Origin: Variovorax paradoxus
Lineage (GTDB): Bacteria; Pseudomonadota; Gammaproteobacteria; Burkholderiales; Burkholderiaceae_C
DNA length: 64,000 nt
NCBI GenBank assembly: GCA_016806145.1
Contig: CP063166.1
Location: 5,022,001 to 5,086,000 of the forward strand
Reading direction: 5' to 3'
The translations under genes and the position numbers were made by a program. The notes beneath the pieces were generated by a model. It saw nothing but the letters and a program-made list of their open reading frames with translations, ran no database searches and was not told the DNA's origin. Within the stretch, counting starts at the first letter, position 1. The number at the start of each line of letters is the position of its first letter. Below, piece by piece: positions 55,209-63,914 of this stretch.

Positions 55209-56180
55209 ATGTTGTCGCTGCTCGCGCTCAGTTGCCCCCAGTGCTCGGCACCGCTGCCGCGCGCCGCGCGCTGGCGTACCGTCACCTGCAGCTATTGCGG
55301 CGCGACCATCTCGCGCGGCGAGGAAACGGTCGAGCGCGCGAGCTTCCGCGCCGCGTTGCAACGCGCGAATGCACAAGGCGCCGAGGGCGCGCGCGTGCTG
55401 CGCTGGCGTGACGCGCGCTATCGCGTGCTGGCACCGCTGGCCACCGGCGAGCACGCCGAGGTGCTGCTGGCCGAGCGACTCGGCGCCCTGCCCGAGCGCG
55501 TGACCTTCAAGCTCGCGCGCGACAGCAACGGCGCCGAGGCGCTGGCGCGCGAGCATGCCGCGCTGCAGGCCCTGCAGTCGCTCGCCATGCCGGGCGCCGC
55601 CTATTTCACGCGCCGGCTGCCGCAGCCCGTGGGCCTGGGCACGACCGGTGCCGAGGACGGATCGGAAGGCGGCCGCCACGCGCTGGTGCTGCGCCATCCG
55701 ACCGGCTACTGGGGCAGCCTGCTCGACGTGCAGCGCGCCAACCCGCGGGGCATCGACGCGCCCCATGCGGTCTGGCTCTGGCGCCGCATGCTCGAGGTGC
55801 TGGCCTTCGTGCACGACGCGGGCTGGACGCACGGCGATCTCTCTCCTGCGCATGCGCTGGTGCATCCGCGCGACCATGGCGTGCTGCTGATCGGCTGGTC
55901 GCGCGCGCGACACGACCTGGCACGCGCCGCGGACGATCTCGCGCAGAGCGCCTGGGCGGTGCGCGCCGTGCTGCATGGCCACGAGGGCCTCGGCGAACCC
56001 GGCACCGGTGCCGCCACGCCCGCGCCGCTGGCCGCGCTGCTGCGCCGCTGCAGCGAGGACCCCGGCGAATGCCGCCGCCTCGGCGCGCGCGGCATCGAGC
56101 AGGCGCTGTCGGCGGCCTCGCGCGAGGCCTTCGGCGCGCCCCGGTTCATTGCTTTCGATCCCGCGCCGTACGGCGGCTGA
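55209..56180 (+). CDS. Zinc-ribbon protein kinase-like protein (probable pseudokinase)
   Basis: 323 residues. An N-terminal zinc ribbon is shown by Cys9-x2-Cys12-x14-Cys27-x2-Cys30. A kinase-like domain follows: Lys101 (VTFKLA) fits the ATP lysine and Glu115 the helix C glutamate. The catalytic loop reads HGDLSPAH (208-215), with the catalytic Asp210 kept but His in place of the metal-binding Asn. The DFG motif is replaced by GWS (229-231). It therefore probably binds a nucleotide or partner but phosphorylates poorly. A VWA gene follows after 39 bp, then a PurA-like gene. The function is unknown. Confidence 0.72.
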   Translation: MLSLLALSCPQCSAPLPRAARWRTVTCSYCGATISRGEETVERASFRAALQRANAQGAEGARVLRWRDARYRVLAPLATGEHAEVLLAERLGALPERVTFKLARDSNGAEALAREHAALQALQSLAMPGAAYFTRRLPQPVGLGTTGAEDGSEGGRHALVLRHPTGYWGSLLDVQRANPRGIDAPHAVWLWRRMLEVLAFVHDAGWTHGDLSPAHALVHPRDHGVLLIGWSRARHDLARAADDLAQSAWAVRAVLHGHEGLGEPGTGAATPAPLAALLRRCSEDPGECRRLGARGIEQALSAASREAFGAPRFIAFDPAPYGG

Positions 56181-56219
56181 CGGTCCTTTCTTCTTCTCTC
56201 TTCACGACGGGGAACATCC

Positions 56220-57197
56220 ATGGGTTACGGAAACTATTCGCACGCCGCCCACGCGGCCCTGGTCGCGGACCGCGCCACCAAATCGGGCGCCGAGGTCTTC
56301 ACCCAGACCGCCACCCATCCGCTGATGGACCCGCGCGGCCTCAAGGTGCGCGAGGCGCGCGACAACGCCGACCATCCCAACTCGCTGGGTATCGTGTTCG
56401 CGCTCGACGTCACGGGCTCCATGGGCGACATCCCGCAGACGCTGGCGCGCCGCGAGCTGCCGACTTTCATGAAGCTCTTGACCGACTGCGGCGTGGCCGA
56501 TCCGCAGCTGATGTTCATGGCGATCGGCGACGCCACCTCCGACCGCGCGCCGCTGCAGGTGGGCCAATTCGAATCGACCGCCAACCTGATGGACCAGTGG
56601 CTCACCTGGAGCTACCTCGAGGGCGGCGGCGGCGGCACCGGCGAGGAGAGCTACGAGCTGGCCTTCTACGTGATCGCGCAGCACACCGACATGGACTGCT
56701 GGGTCAAGCGCAAGAAGCGCGGCTACCTGTTCGTGACCGGCGACGAGCTGCCCTATCCCGCCGTCTCGCGCCACCAGATCGAGGGCCTGGTCGGCGAGAA
56801 GCTCGACGAGGACATCCCGATCGAGGAGGCCATCGCGGCCGCGGCCGAGACCTGCCACCTGTTCTTCCTGATCCCCGACGCGCAGCGCCGGCGCCGTTGC
56901 GAGCCGCGCTGGCGCGAGCTGCTCGGCGACCACGTGATCTGCATGGACTCGCCCGACGACGCCTGCGCGGTGGCCGCGGGCATCGTCGCGCTGACCGAGA
57001 AGGCCGTGCCCAGCCTCGACGAGCTCGGTCGCGTGATGGCCGCCACCGGCAGCGTCGACAAGGCGCGCATCAACGGCGTGCTGCATGCGCTCGACGGCTA
57101 TGCGGCGCTGCTCGACCCGAACAAGCCGCGCCACGCGCCGCCGAGCGCCGCCGCGTCGGCACCGCGCTCGTCGTGGTGGAAGCGCCTGTTCGGCTGA
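56220..57197 (+). CDS. VWA-domain protein
   Basis: 325 residues. The MIDAS motif is Asp63-x-Thr65-x-Ser67 (ALDVTGSMGD). Other VWA features are FMAIGDATSDRAPLQVGQFES, a Gly-rich GGGGGTGEESYELAFY loop and RGYLFVTGDELPYP. There is no signal peptide, so it is cytoplasmic. It ends with SSWWKRLFG, an amphipathic tail. It lies between the zinc-ribbon pseudokinase and the PurA-like gene, with gaps of 39 and 16 bp. In TerY-P-type modules a VWA protein pairs with a kinase; a similar partnership is inferred here. Confidence 0.88.
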   Translation: MGYGNYSHAAHAALVADRATKSGAEVFTQTATHPLMDPRGLKVREARDNADHPNSLGIVFALDVTGSMGDIPQTLARRELPTFMKLLTDCGVADPQLMFMAIGDATSDRAPLQVGQFESTANLMDQWLTWSYLEGGGGGTGEESYELAFYVIAQHTDMDCWVKRKKRGYLFVTGDELPYPAVSRHQIEGLVGEKLDEDIPIEEAIAAAAETCHLFFLIPDAQRRRRCEPRWRELLGDHVICMDSPDDACAVAAGIVALTEKAVPSLDELGRVMAATGSVDKARINGVLHALDGYAALLDPNKPRHAPPSAAASAPRSSWWKRLFG

Positions 57198-57213
57198 CCC
57201 CGCCGCGCGCGCC

Positions 57214-58539
57214 GTGAGCACCGGCGCCACGCGCTATCTCTCGCTGCTGGGCCTGGGCTTCGGCGACTGCGGCAAGGGCCTCTACACCGATCACTTCTGC
57301 GCCGCGCTGCGCGCCCACACCGTGGTGCGCTTCAACGGCGGCGCGCAGGCCGGCCACAACGTGGTGCGGGCCGACGGACGCCATCACACCTTCTCGCAGT
57401 TCGGCGCCGGCAGCTTCGAGCCCGACGTCGTCACGCTGCTCGCGAGCGCGGTGGTGGTGCATCCCACGGCACTGCTCGTCGAGGCCGCCGTGCTGCGCGA
57501 CAAGGGCGTGCCCGATGCGCTCGCGCGCCTGCGCATCGATGCGCGCTGCCGCGTGACCACGCCCTTCCACCAGGCCGCGGGCCGGCTGCGCGAATGGGCG
57601 CGCGGCGACGCGGCCCATGGCAGCTGCGGCGTGGGCGTGGGCGAGACCGTGCGCCAGGCACTGGCCGCGCCCGAGCTCGCGCTGCGCTACGGCGACCTGC
57701 TGCGGCCGGCGCTCGCGTTCGAGAAGCTCGAGGCGCTGCGCCTCGCGTTGCTGCGTGAGTTCGAATCGCGGCCCGATCCGGATTGGCAGCGCGAGCAGGC
57801 GCTGCTGGCCGACACCAGCCTGTCGCAACGCTGGCTCGCGGCCATCGAACCCTGTTTGCGCGCCGCGCCGCCCGCGGGCGTCGATGCCATCGCCGGGCAA
57901 CTGGCGCGGCCCGGTGCCGTGGTGTTCGAGGGCGCGCAGGGCGTGCTGCTCGACGAATGGCGCGGCTTCCATCCGCACACGAGCTGGAGCACCGTCTCCA
58001 CTGCTGCGGTCGAGGCCGTGCTGCGCGACGCCGGCCTGGGCACGCCGCCCGTGCGGCACCTGGGCGTGCTGCGCAGCTACCTCACGCGCCATGGCGCCGG
58101 GCCGCTGCCCACGCACGACCCAGCGCTCGCCACGCGGCTGCCCGAGCCGCACAACGCCGACGCCGGTTGGCAGGGCGCGTTCCGCCGCGGACATCCCGAT
58201 GCGGTGCTGCTGCGCTATGCGATCGCCGCGGCCGGGCCGCTCGACGGACTGGTCGCGAGCCATCTCGATGCGATCGGGCATGCGGGCCTGCGCTGGTGCG
58301 AAGGCTATCGCGATACGGATGGCGAGACCGTCGCGCAGCTGGCCCTGGGGCCCGAGGCGGACCTCGACCATCAGCAGCGCCTGACGCGCCTGCTCGAGCG
58401 CGTGCGGCCGGTCTATGCGGAGGCCGGCATCGCGAACGAACGCGACTGGCTCGAGCGCGTGGAGGCCGCGAGCGGCCTGCGCGTGCAATGGGGTTCGCGC
58501 GGCCCCACGCGCCAGGACGTCGCGGACTGCGCAAGCTAG
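57214..58539 (+). CDS. Divergent adenylosuccinate synthetase (PurA) homologue
   Basis: 441 residues from a GTG start at 57214. PurA landmarks remain: GDCGKG (Asp18 fits the catalytic Asp), GGAQAGHN (His48 fits the catalytic His), FEGAQGVLLD and VLRSYLTRHGAGPLPT. Others differ: the GTTGRGIGP loop is GSCGVGVGE, the Asp-binding GATTGRRRRTGW loop is NADAGWQGAFRRG, and the TKLD base motif reads SHLD. It is therefore unlikely to be the housekeeping PurA and may use another acceptor or base. It is the third gene of the pseudokinase-VWA-PurA triad, which suggests a regulated or defence-type nucleotide modification. That role is inference. Confidence 0.82.
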   Translation: MSTGATRYLSLLGLGFGDCGKGLYTDHFCAALRAHTVVRFNGGAQAGHNVVRADGRHHTFSQFGAGSFEPDVVTLLASAVVVHPTALLVEAAVLRDKGVPDALARLRIDARCRVTTPFHQAAGRLREWARGDAAHGSCGVGVGETVRQALAAPELALRYGDLLRPALAFEKLEALRLALLREFESRPDPDWQREQALLADTSLSQRWLAAIEPCLRAAPPAGVDAIAGQLARPGAVVFEGAQGVLLDEWRGFHPHTSWSTVSTAAVEAVLRDAGLGTPPVRHLGVLRSYLTRHGAGPLPTHDPALATRLPEPHNADAGWQGAFRRGHPDAVLLRYAIAAAGPLDGLVASHLDAIGHAGLRWCEGYRDTDGETVAQLALGPEADLDHQQRLTRLLERVRPVYAEAGIANERDWLERVEAASGLRVQWGSRGPTRQDVADCAS

Positions 58540-58650
58540 CCCTCGGCCGCGGCGAAGCGCGCGATAGGCCGGACAAATCCCTATCGCGCCCGCGCGCGCG
58601 ATGCCTACCATGCGGCACCGGGCCGATGCCCCGCACCGCTGGGAGACACC

Positions 58651-59652
58651 ATGACGATTTCGACGCCGCGGCAGCGCGCCCGCGGCTGGCTGTTGGCACT
58701 CGCTTGCGCCGCGTTCGGCGCGGGCGTGGCGCCTTCCCATGCGCAGGTGCTGCAGCTCAAGTGGGGCCATGTCTACGAGGCCTCGAGCATCTTCCACCAG
58801 CAGGCCGAGCTCGCAGCGCGCAAGATCGCCGAGCAGTCCGAGGGAAAGATCAGGATCGAGGTGGTGCCCGCCTCCAAGCTCGGCCAGGAGGGCGACTACC
58901 CGCTGATGCTGGCCAACGACTCGGTGCAGATCGCCTACGTCACGGCCGCCACGCTGGCCGAGGGCTATGCGCCGCTGCGCCTGGGCAGCTATCCCTTCGC
59001 GTTCAAGGACCTCGACCACGTGCGCAAGTACCTCGCGAGTCCGCTGCTGGGCCAGCTCATGAAGGGCTACGACGAGCGCAGCGGCAACCACCTCGTGGCC
59101 TCGGTCTACTACGGCGCGCGCCAGGTCACCTCGAACCGGCCGCTCGCGCGGCCCGAGGACTTCCGCGACCTGCGGCTGCACGTGCCCGATGCCTCGGCCT
59201 ACCAGCTGTTCGCCACCGCGCTCGACGCCAAACCCGTGACCCTGCCCTACGTCGGCCTGTATGACGCGCTGAAGAAGAACGAGGTCGAGGCGCAGGAATA
59301 CCCGCTGAGCACGGTGAAGGCCAAGAAGCTCTACGAGGTGCAGAAGTACGTGCAGCTCACCGCCCACGTCTACGACACGCTGGGCATCGTGATCGGCAAG
59401 GCCGCCTGGGCGAAGCTCTCGGCGCCGCAGCAGGCGATCGTCGAGAAGGTGCTGGTCGACGGCGCGAAGTGGACCAACGTGGGCGTGATCGCGGGCGAAC
59501 TGGAAGACGAGCAGTTCCTGCGCGGCAAGGGCATGACGGTGTCGCAGGTCAACCGGCAGCCTTTTCTCGAGCGCATCGCGCGGCGTTCCACGCCCGAGCA
59601 GCTCGGCGCGCGGCCAGGCGACTGGGCGAAGCTGCAGGCGCTCGCCAACTGA
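58651..59652 (+). CDS. TRAP transporter substrate-binding protein (DctP family)
   Basis: 333 residues with a signal peptide (LLALACAAFGAGVAPSHA). DctP features are LKWGHVYEASSIFHQQAELAARKI, then SVQIAYVTAATLAEGYAPL and a VEAQEYPLSTVKAKKLYEVQKYV segment. It should bind an organic acid in the periplasm. No DctQ or DctM gene is adjacent, so the partner membrane proteins lie elsewhere. It is 111 bp after the PurA-like gene and is probably separate from it. Confidence 0.9.
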   Translation: MTISTPRQRARGWLLALACAAFGAGVAPSHAQVLQLKWGHVYEASSIFHQQAELAARKIAEQSEGKIRIEVVPASKLGQEGDYPLMLANDSVQIAYVTAATLAEGYAPLRLGSYPFAFKDLDHVRKYLASPLLGQLMKGYDERSGNHLVASVYYGARQVTSNRPLARPEDFRDLRLHVPDASAYQLFATALDAKPVTLPYVGLYDALKKNEVEAQEYPLSTVKAKKLYEVQKYVQLTAHVYDTLGIVIGKAAWAKLSAPQQAIVEKVLVDGAKWTNVGVIAGELEDEQFLRGKGMTVSQVNRQPFLERIARRSTPEQLGARPGDWAKLQALAN

Positions 59653-59737
59653 TCCTTCGTTTCCTGTTGGCGAACCGGCCGCGCTGCTGCACACTGGCGA
59701 GCGGCATGCGCCCTGATCGCATTGCCGGGAGCACACC

Positions 59738-60520
<783 letters not shown>

Positions 60521-60596
60521 GCGTCGGCCGCCACTAACGCATCACTGTGGCATTATCTGGTCGACACCAGTTCATCGACCAGCGACGAGATTCCCC

Positions 60597-61157
60597 ATGA
60601 TCCGCAAGAACCCGCGCGGCGACCTGCCGCAGATCCACCCGAGCGCCTTCGTCGACCCGACCGCGATCCTCTGCGGCCTGGTCGTGGTGGAGGAGAACGT
60701 GTTCATCGGCCCCTATGCCGTGATCCGCGCCGACGAGACCGACGCGAACGGCCACATAGCCCCGATCGTCATCGGCGCGCACTCGAACATCCAGGACGGC
60801 GTCGTGATCCATTCCAAGTCGGGCGCGCCGGTCACGATCGGCGAGCGCACCTCGATCGCCCACCGCGCCATCGTCCACGGGCCGTGCCGGGTGGGTCAGG
60901 GCGTGTTCATCGGCTTCAACAGCGTGCTGTTCAACTGCGTCGTCGGCGACGGCAGCGGGGTGCGCTACAACGCGGTGGTCGATGGCTGCGAGCTGCCGCC
61001 GAACTTCTACGTGCGCTCCACCGAACGCATCGGCCCCGAGACCGACCTTGCCGGGCGCCCGAGCGTCTCGGTCGACGCGAGCGAATTCTCGGAAGACGTG
61101 GTGCGCACCAACAACGCGCTGGTGCAGGGTTACAAGAACATCCAGAACGAGTTCTAG
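60597..61157 (+). CDS. Gamma-class carbonic anhydrase-like hexapeptide-repeat protein
   Basis: 186 residues of left-handed beta-helix type (VVVEENVFIGPYAVIRADE, APIVIGAHSNIQDGVVIHS, APVTIGERTSIAHRAIVHG). The zinc ligands expected in gamma-CAs fit the His of DGVVIHS and the two His of IAHRAIVHG (H-x4-H). It may be a carbonic anhydrase or a related acyltransferase such as PaaY/CaiE. The ATG at 60597 is the likely start. A strong hairpin follows directly after the stop. Confidence 0.85.
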   Translation: MIRKNPRGDLPQIHPSAFVDPTAILCGLVVVEENVFIGPYAVIRADETDANGHIAPIVIGAHSNIQDGVVIHSKSGAPVTIGERTSIAHRAIVHGPCRVGQGVFIGFNSVLFNCVVGDGSGVRYNAVVDGCELPPNFYVRSTERIGPETDLAGRPSVSVDASEFSEDVVRTNNALVQGYKNIQNEF

Positions 61158-61158
61158 G

Positions 61159-61222
61159 CCAGGGCCTGTTCACACTATGCAAGGGGTCGCGTTGCCCCTT
61201 GCATAGTGTGAACAGGCCCTGG
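61159..61222. terminator. Perfect 28-bp hairpin, dispersed palindrome
   Basis: Arms 61159-61186 and 61195-61222 are perfectly complementary (CCAGGGCCTGTTCACACTAT... and its inverse) around an 8-bp loop. It begins one base after the carbonic-anhydrase stop codon and has no U-tract, so it may be a repeat unit with terminator effect. One arm is matched at 30214-30239. Confidence 0.75.
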
Positions 61223-61325
61223 TGCCCTCAGCCTGCGCCATAGGCCGGCTGCGGAAACTCCAGTTCGACGCGCCGGCACGCGCGCGGGAAGATCGTGGCC
61301 ACCGAACGCTGCGACGGAGCCCGCG

Positions 61326-61742
61326 ATGCACCTCTTACCGCAACTCAACCACCGCGCCCTGCGCGCGCTCCTGCTTGCGGCCGCGTGCGCCGCGGCCGCC
61401 GGCGCCTCGGCGCGCGACACGCGCGTGGCGATCACGCCCGAGCAGCGCTTCCAGCTCGCGCTCGAGGCCCAGTCCGCGCGCGACTACCGCTCGATGATGT
61501 CGCTGCTGCGCGAGGCCGGCGCATCGGGCCACCGCGAGGCGCAGGAGATGCTCGGCGTGGTGCTGCTGGCCGGACCGCTGCTGTACGGCAACGGCGTGCC
61601 CGCCGACCGCTGCGAGGCCCGGCACTGGGCGCGCGAGGCGGCGCGCCAGGGCAGCGAGGTCGGCATGCACCAACTGCACCTGCTCAACCGCGCGCGCAAT
61701 GCGCCCATGGGCAAGGAGGCCTGCGATGCGCAGCGTTCCTGA
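61326..61742 (+). CDS. Small exported Sel1/TPR-like protein
   Basis: 138 residues with a signal peptide (LRALLLAAACAAAAGASA). The mature part contains an incomplete Sel1-like repeat: REAGASGHREAQEMLGVVLL, then GNGVPADRCEARHWAREAARQGSEVG. Two Cys (RCEAR and ACDAQ) could form a disulfide. The role is unknown; it may be an interaction domain. It overlaps the next small gene by 17 bp. Confidence 0.72.
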   Translation: MHLLPQLNHRALRALLLAAACAAAAGASARDTRVAITPEQRFQLALEAQSARDYRSMMSLLREAGASGHREAQEMLGVVLLAGPLLYGNGVPADRCEARHWAREAARQGSEVGMHQLHLLNRARNAPMGKEACDAQRS

Positions 61743-61932
61743 GTTCGCGCGCGCCCTGCTCGAGCGCCACGGCGCGCTGGGCCTGCTGCAGGCCTGGCGC
61801 ATGCTGCTCGCGGCGGTCGCGGTGGCGGCCTTCGCGGCATCGGTCGATGCGGGCAGCGACGAGGCACCGGCCGCGGCCTGCAAGACCGGCGACTGCGTTC
61901 GGGCCACGGCCTGCGAGCATCCGTCGCGCTAG
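61726..61932 (+). CDS. Small hypothetical membrane or secreted protein
   Basis: 68 residues from the ATG at 61726, overlapping the Sel1-like gene by 17 bp. One hydrophobic stretch (WRMLLAAVAVAAFAASVDA) could be a signal or a membrane anchor. The tail has three Cys (ACKTGDCVRATACEH). I do not recognise a family. The codon overlap supports co-translation, but a chance open frame cannot be excluded. Confidence 0.5.
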   Translation: MRSVPEFARALLERHGALGLLQAWRMLLAAVAVAAFAASVDAGSDEAPAAACKTGDCVRATACEHPSR

Positions 61933-61989
61933 CGATCCGCGTCGAGGCACGGGGACGACAATGGGGCACGCCCCACTCGCCGCCCCCGC

Positions 61990-63378
61990 ATGCCCTCCCC
62001 CACCACGATCCTCTCCGTCTTCGCCCATCGGCCGATCGACGGCCTGCTCGAGAACCACGCGTCCTATGCGGCGCGCTGGGGCTACGCGCACGAGGCCAGG
62101 GACAGCCTGCACGTGTTCGGCGACCGGCAGGCCGAGCTCTACAAGTACCACGCGATCTACGGCGCCTTGCTCGCGCTGGCCGAAGGCGGGCTGCTGCTGG
62201 TGCTCGACGAGTTCTCGGTGGTCTACGGCCGGCAGAAGCTCGAGGACGTGGCACAGGGCCATGACTTCGTGGTCGTGTCGCAGGAGCCCGGCGCCAGCCT
62301 GCCCACAGCGAGCGGGATGATCCTGCGCAACACCGCCGAGGTCCGCGAGCGGCTGCGGCTGCTGGTGTTCCATCTGTCGGTGAGCGTGGCCGGCGATCCA
62401 GACACGCTGGGCAAGTCCGCCGGCGAACACCTGGGCGAGGCCTTTGCCGTGCATCCGCTCGAGAACCGCCTGGCCAACGGCTACTACAGCAGCATCCAGG
62501 CCGTCTGGGACGGCGGCGGCCGCGTCGCCATCGACCAGCTGCCGAAGGTGGTGCCGCTGGTCGCGCATGCGGCGCCGCGCTGGGAACGCCAGCATGGCGT
62601 GTGGCTGCCGACCTATGGCTACGACTTCCGCTACGTCAGCGTGCTGCTCGAGCAGGCGCGCGCCTTCGAGGAGGAACGGCCGCTCGACCTGCCGGCGCAG
62701 TGGGAGCAGGCCGCGCAGGAGGCACGGGGAGGCGAGCTGCACCTGAACCCGCAGGCGAAGATCGCCTTCGTCTCGTTCTACGACGCCAAGGTGGCGGGCT
62801 ACGGCCGCATTCACGAAGACAACCTCGCACGCTACTGCGAGCGCCACGGCTATGGCCATCACCTCTATCGCGAGCTGCCGGCCTTCGTGCCGGCGGGCGT
62901 GCAGGCCAACTGGGCCAAGATGCACTTGGTTCGCGAGCATCTGGCGCGGCACGAGCAGCTGTTCTGGATCGATGCCGACATCCTCGCGATCAACCAGCGC
63001 CTGGGCGTGGAAGAGGTGCTCGGCGCGCGCGACTTCGTGATCGGCATGGACCACAGCGCCTGGCCCGCGAACTCGGGGCTGATGGGCTTTAGGCCCGGGC
63101 CGCGCATGCGGCAGTTCGTCGACCATGTCTGCGCGGCGATCGAGGCCGTGCCCGACAAGTCGAACGTCTACGCGGGCGGTGGCGACCAGGCCAGCGTGCT
63201 CGCGGGCATGCGCCGGTTCGGGTTGGAGAACGCCGAGCACGTGGTCGACGCGATCTCGCTCGCGCCGGCGCCGATCTATGCGACCCGCGACAGCCGCTTC
63301 GTGCACTTTCCGTCGCAGATCAATGCCTACCGGGCCGAGGCGATGCGGGCCTGGGACCGGTGGAGCCACGAACAGTGA
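61990..63378 (+). CDS. Tandem GT34-like glycosyltransferase
   Basis: 462 residues. The C-terminal half (about 250-450) looks like a GT-A glycosyltransferase of the GMA12/MNN10 (GT34) type: KIAFVSFYDAKVAGYGR, then WAKMHLVREHLARHEQLFWIDADILAIN, with the DxD at Asp328-Ala-Asp330. The N-terminal half repeats the same plan (ILSVFAHRPIDGLLENHASYAARWGYAH, ELYKYHAIYGALLALAEGG, LVLDEFSVVYG), with LDEF at 72-75 in place of DxD. It thus seems to be a tandem duplication with a degenerate first domain. No signal peptide is seen. The acceptor is unknown. Confidence 0.75.
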   Translation: MPSPTTILSVFAHRPIDGLLENHASYAARWGYAHEARDSLHVFGDRQAELYKYHAIYGALLALAEGGLLLVLDEFSVVYGRQKLEDVAQGHDFVVVSQEPGASLPTASGMILRNTAEVRERLRLLVFHLSVSVAGDPDTLGKSAGEHLGEAFAVHPLENRLANGYYSSIQAVWDGGGRVAIDQLPKVVPLVAHAAPRWERQHGVWLPTYGYDFRYVSVLLEQARAFEEERPLDLPAQWEQAAQEARGGELHLNPQAKIAFVSFYDAKVAGYGRIHEDNLARYCERHGYGHHLYRELPAFVPAGVQANWAKMHLVREHLARHEQLFWIDADILAINQRLGVEEVLGARDFVIGMDHSAWPANSGLMGFRPGPRMRQFVDHVCAAIEAVPDKSNVYAGGGDQASVLAGMRRFGLENAEHVVDAISLAPAPIYATRDSRFVHFPSQINAYRAEAMRAWDRWSHEQ

Positions 63379-63382
63379 AGCG

Positions 63383-63844
63383 TCAGACGTTCTTCGCGAA
63401 GATGATGAAGCCCGTGCGATCCGCCACCTTGTCGTAGAGCCGCTGCCCCGCGAGGTTGGTCTCGTGGGTCTGCCAGTAGACGCGCTTCGCGCCGGCCTGC
63501 GCGGCACGCTCGTACACGCCCTCGATCAGCCGCCGGCCCACGCCCTGCCCGCGCAGCGAAGGCAGCGTGAACAGGTCCTGCAGATAGCAGGTCGGCTCGA
63601 TGCGCGTGGTGCTGCGGTGGAACAGGTAGTGCGTGAGGCCGACCAGCCGGCCCTCGTGCTCGGCCACGAGCGCATGCACGGGCTCGTAGGCATCGAAGAA
63701 GCGCTGCCAGGTGGCCTGCGTGATCGCGTCGGGCAAGGCGGTCGGGCCCTCGCGCTCGTAGAAGGCGTTGTAGCCGTCCCAGAGCGGCTTCCAGTCGGCA
63801 AAGTCGTCGCGCGTGGGCGGGCGGATCACGAGGGTGGAGTTCAT
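63383..63844 (-). CDS. GNAT N-acetyltransferase
   Basis: 153 residues. The acetyl-CoA motif LQDLFTLPSLRGQGVGRRLIEGVYERA and the later VYWQTHETNLAGQRLYDKVADRTGF segment are characteristic of small GNAT enzymes. The start is placed at the ATG at 63844. It converges with the glycosyltransferase gene (4-bp gap). The substrate is unknown. Confidence 0.9.
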   Translation of the reverse strand: MNSTLVIRPPTRDDFADWKPLWDGYNAFYEREGPTALPDAITQATWQRFFDAYEPVHALVAEHEGRLVGLTHYLFHRSTTRIEPTCYLQDLFTLPSLRGQGVGRRLIEGVYERAAQAGAKRVYWQTHETNLAGQRLYDKVADRTGFIIFAKNV

Positions 63845-63914
63845 GGCGTGTGCAATGGCGCGGATGCGCGTCGGGCGAAAAGCCCGCATTGCAACATGAA
63901 CCGACGCGGCCCGG

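Noticed and set aside
57214..58539. The PurA homologue as the housekeeping adenylosuccinate synthetase
   Set aside because: Substrate loops are altered and the genes around it are not purine-pathway genes, so a specialised paralogue is more likely.
58651..59652. The DctP protein as part of the pseudokinase-VWA-PurA unit
   Set aside because: It is separated by 111 bp, carries a signal peptide and has an ordinary TRAP-receptor sequence.
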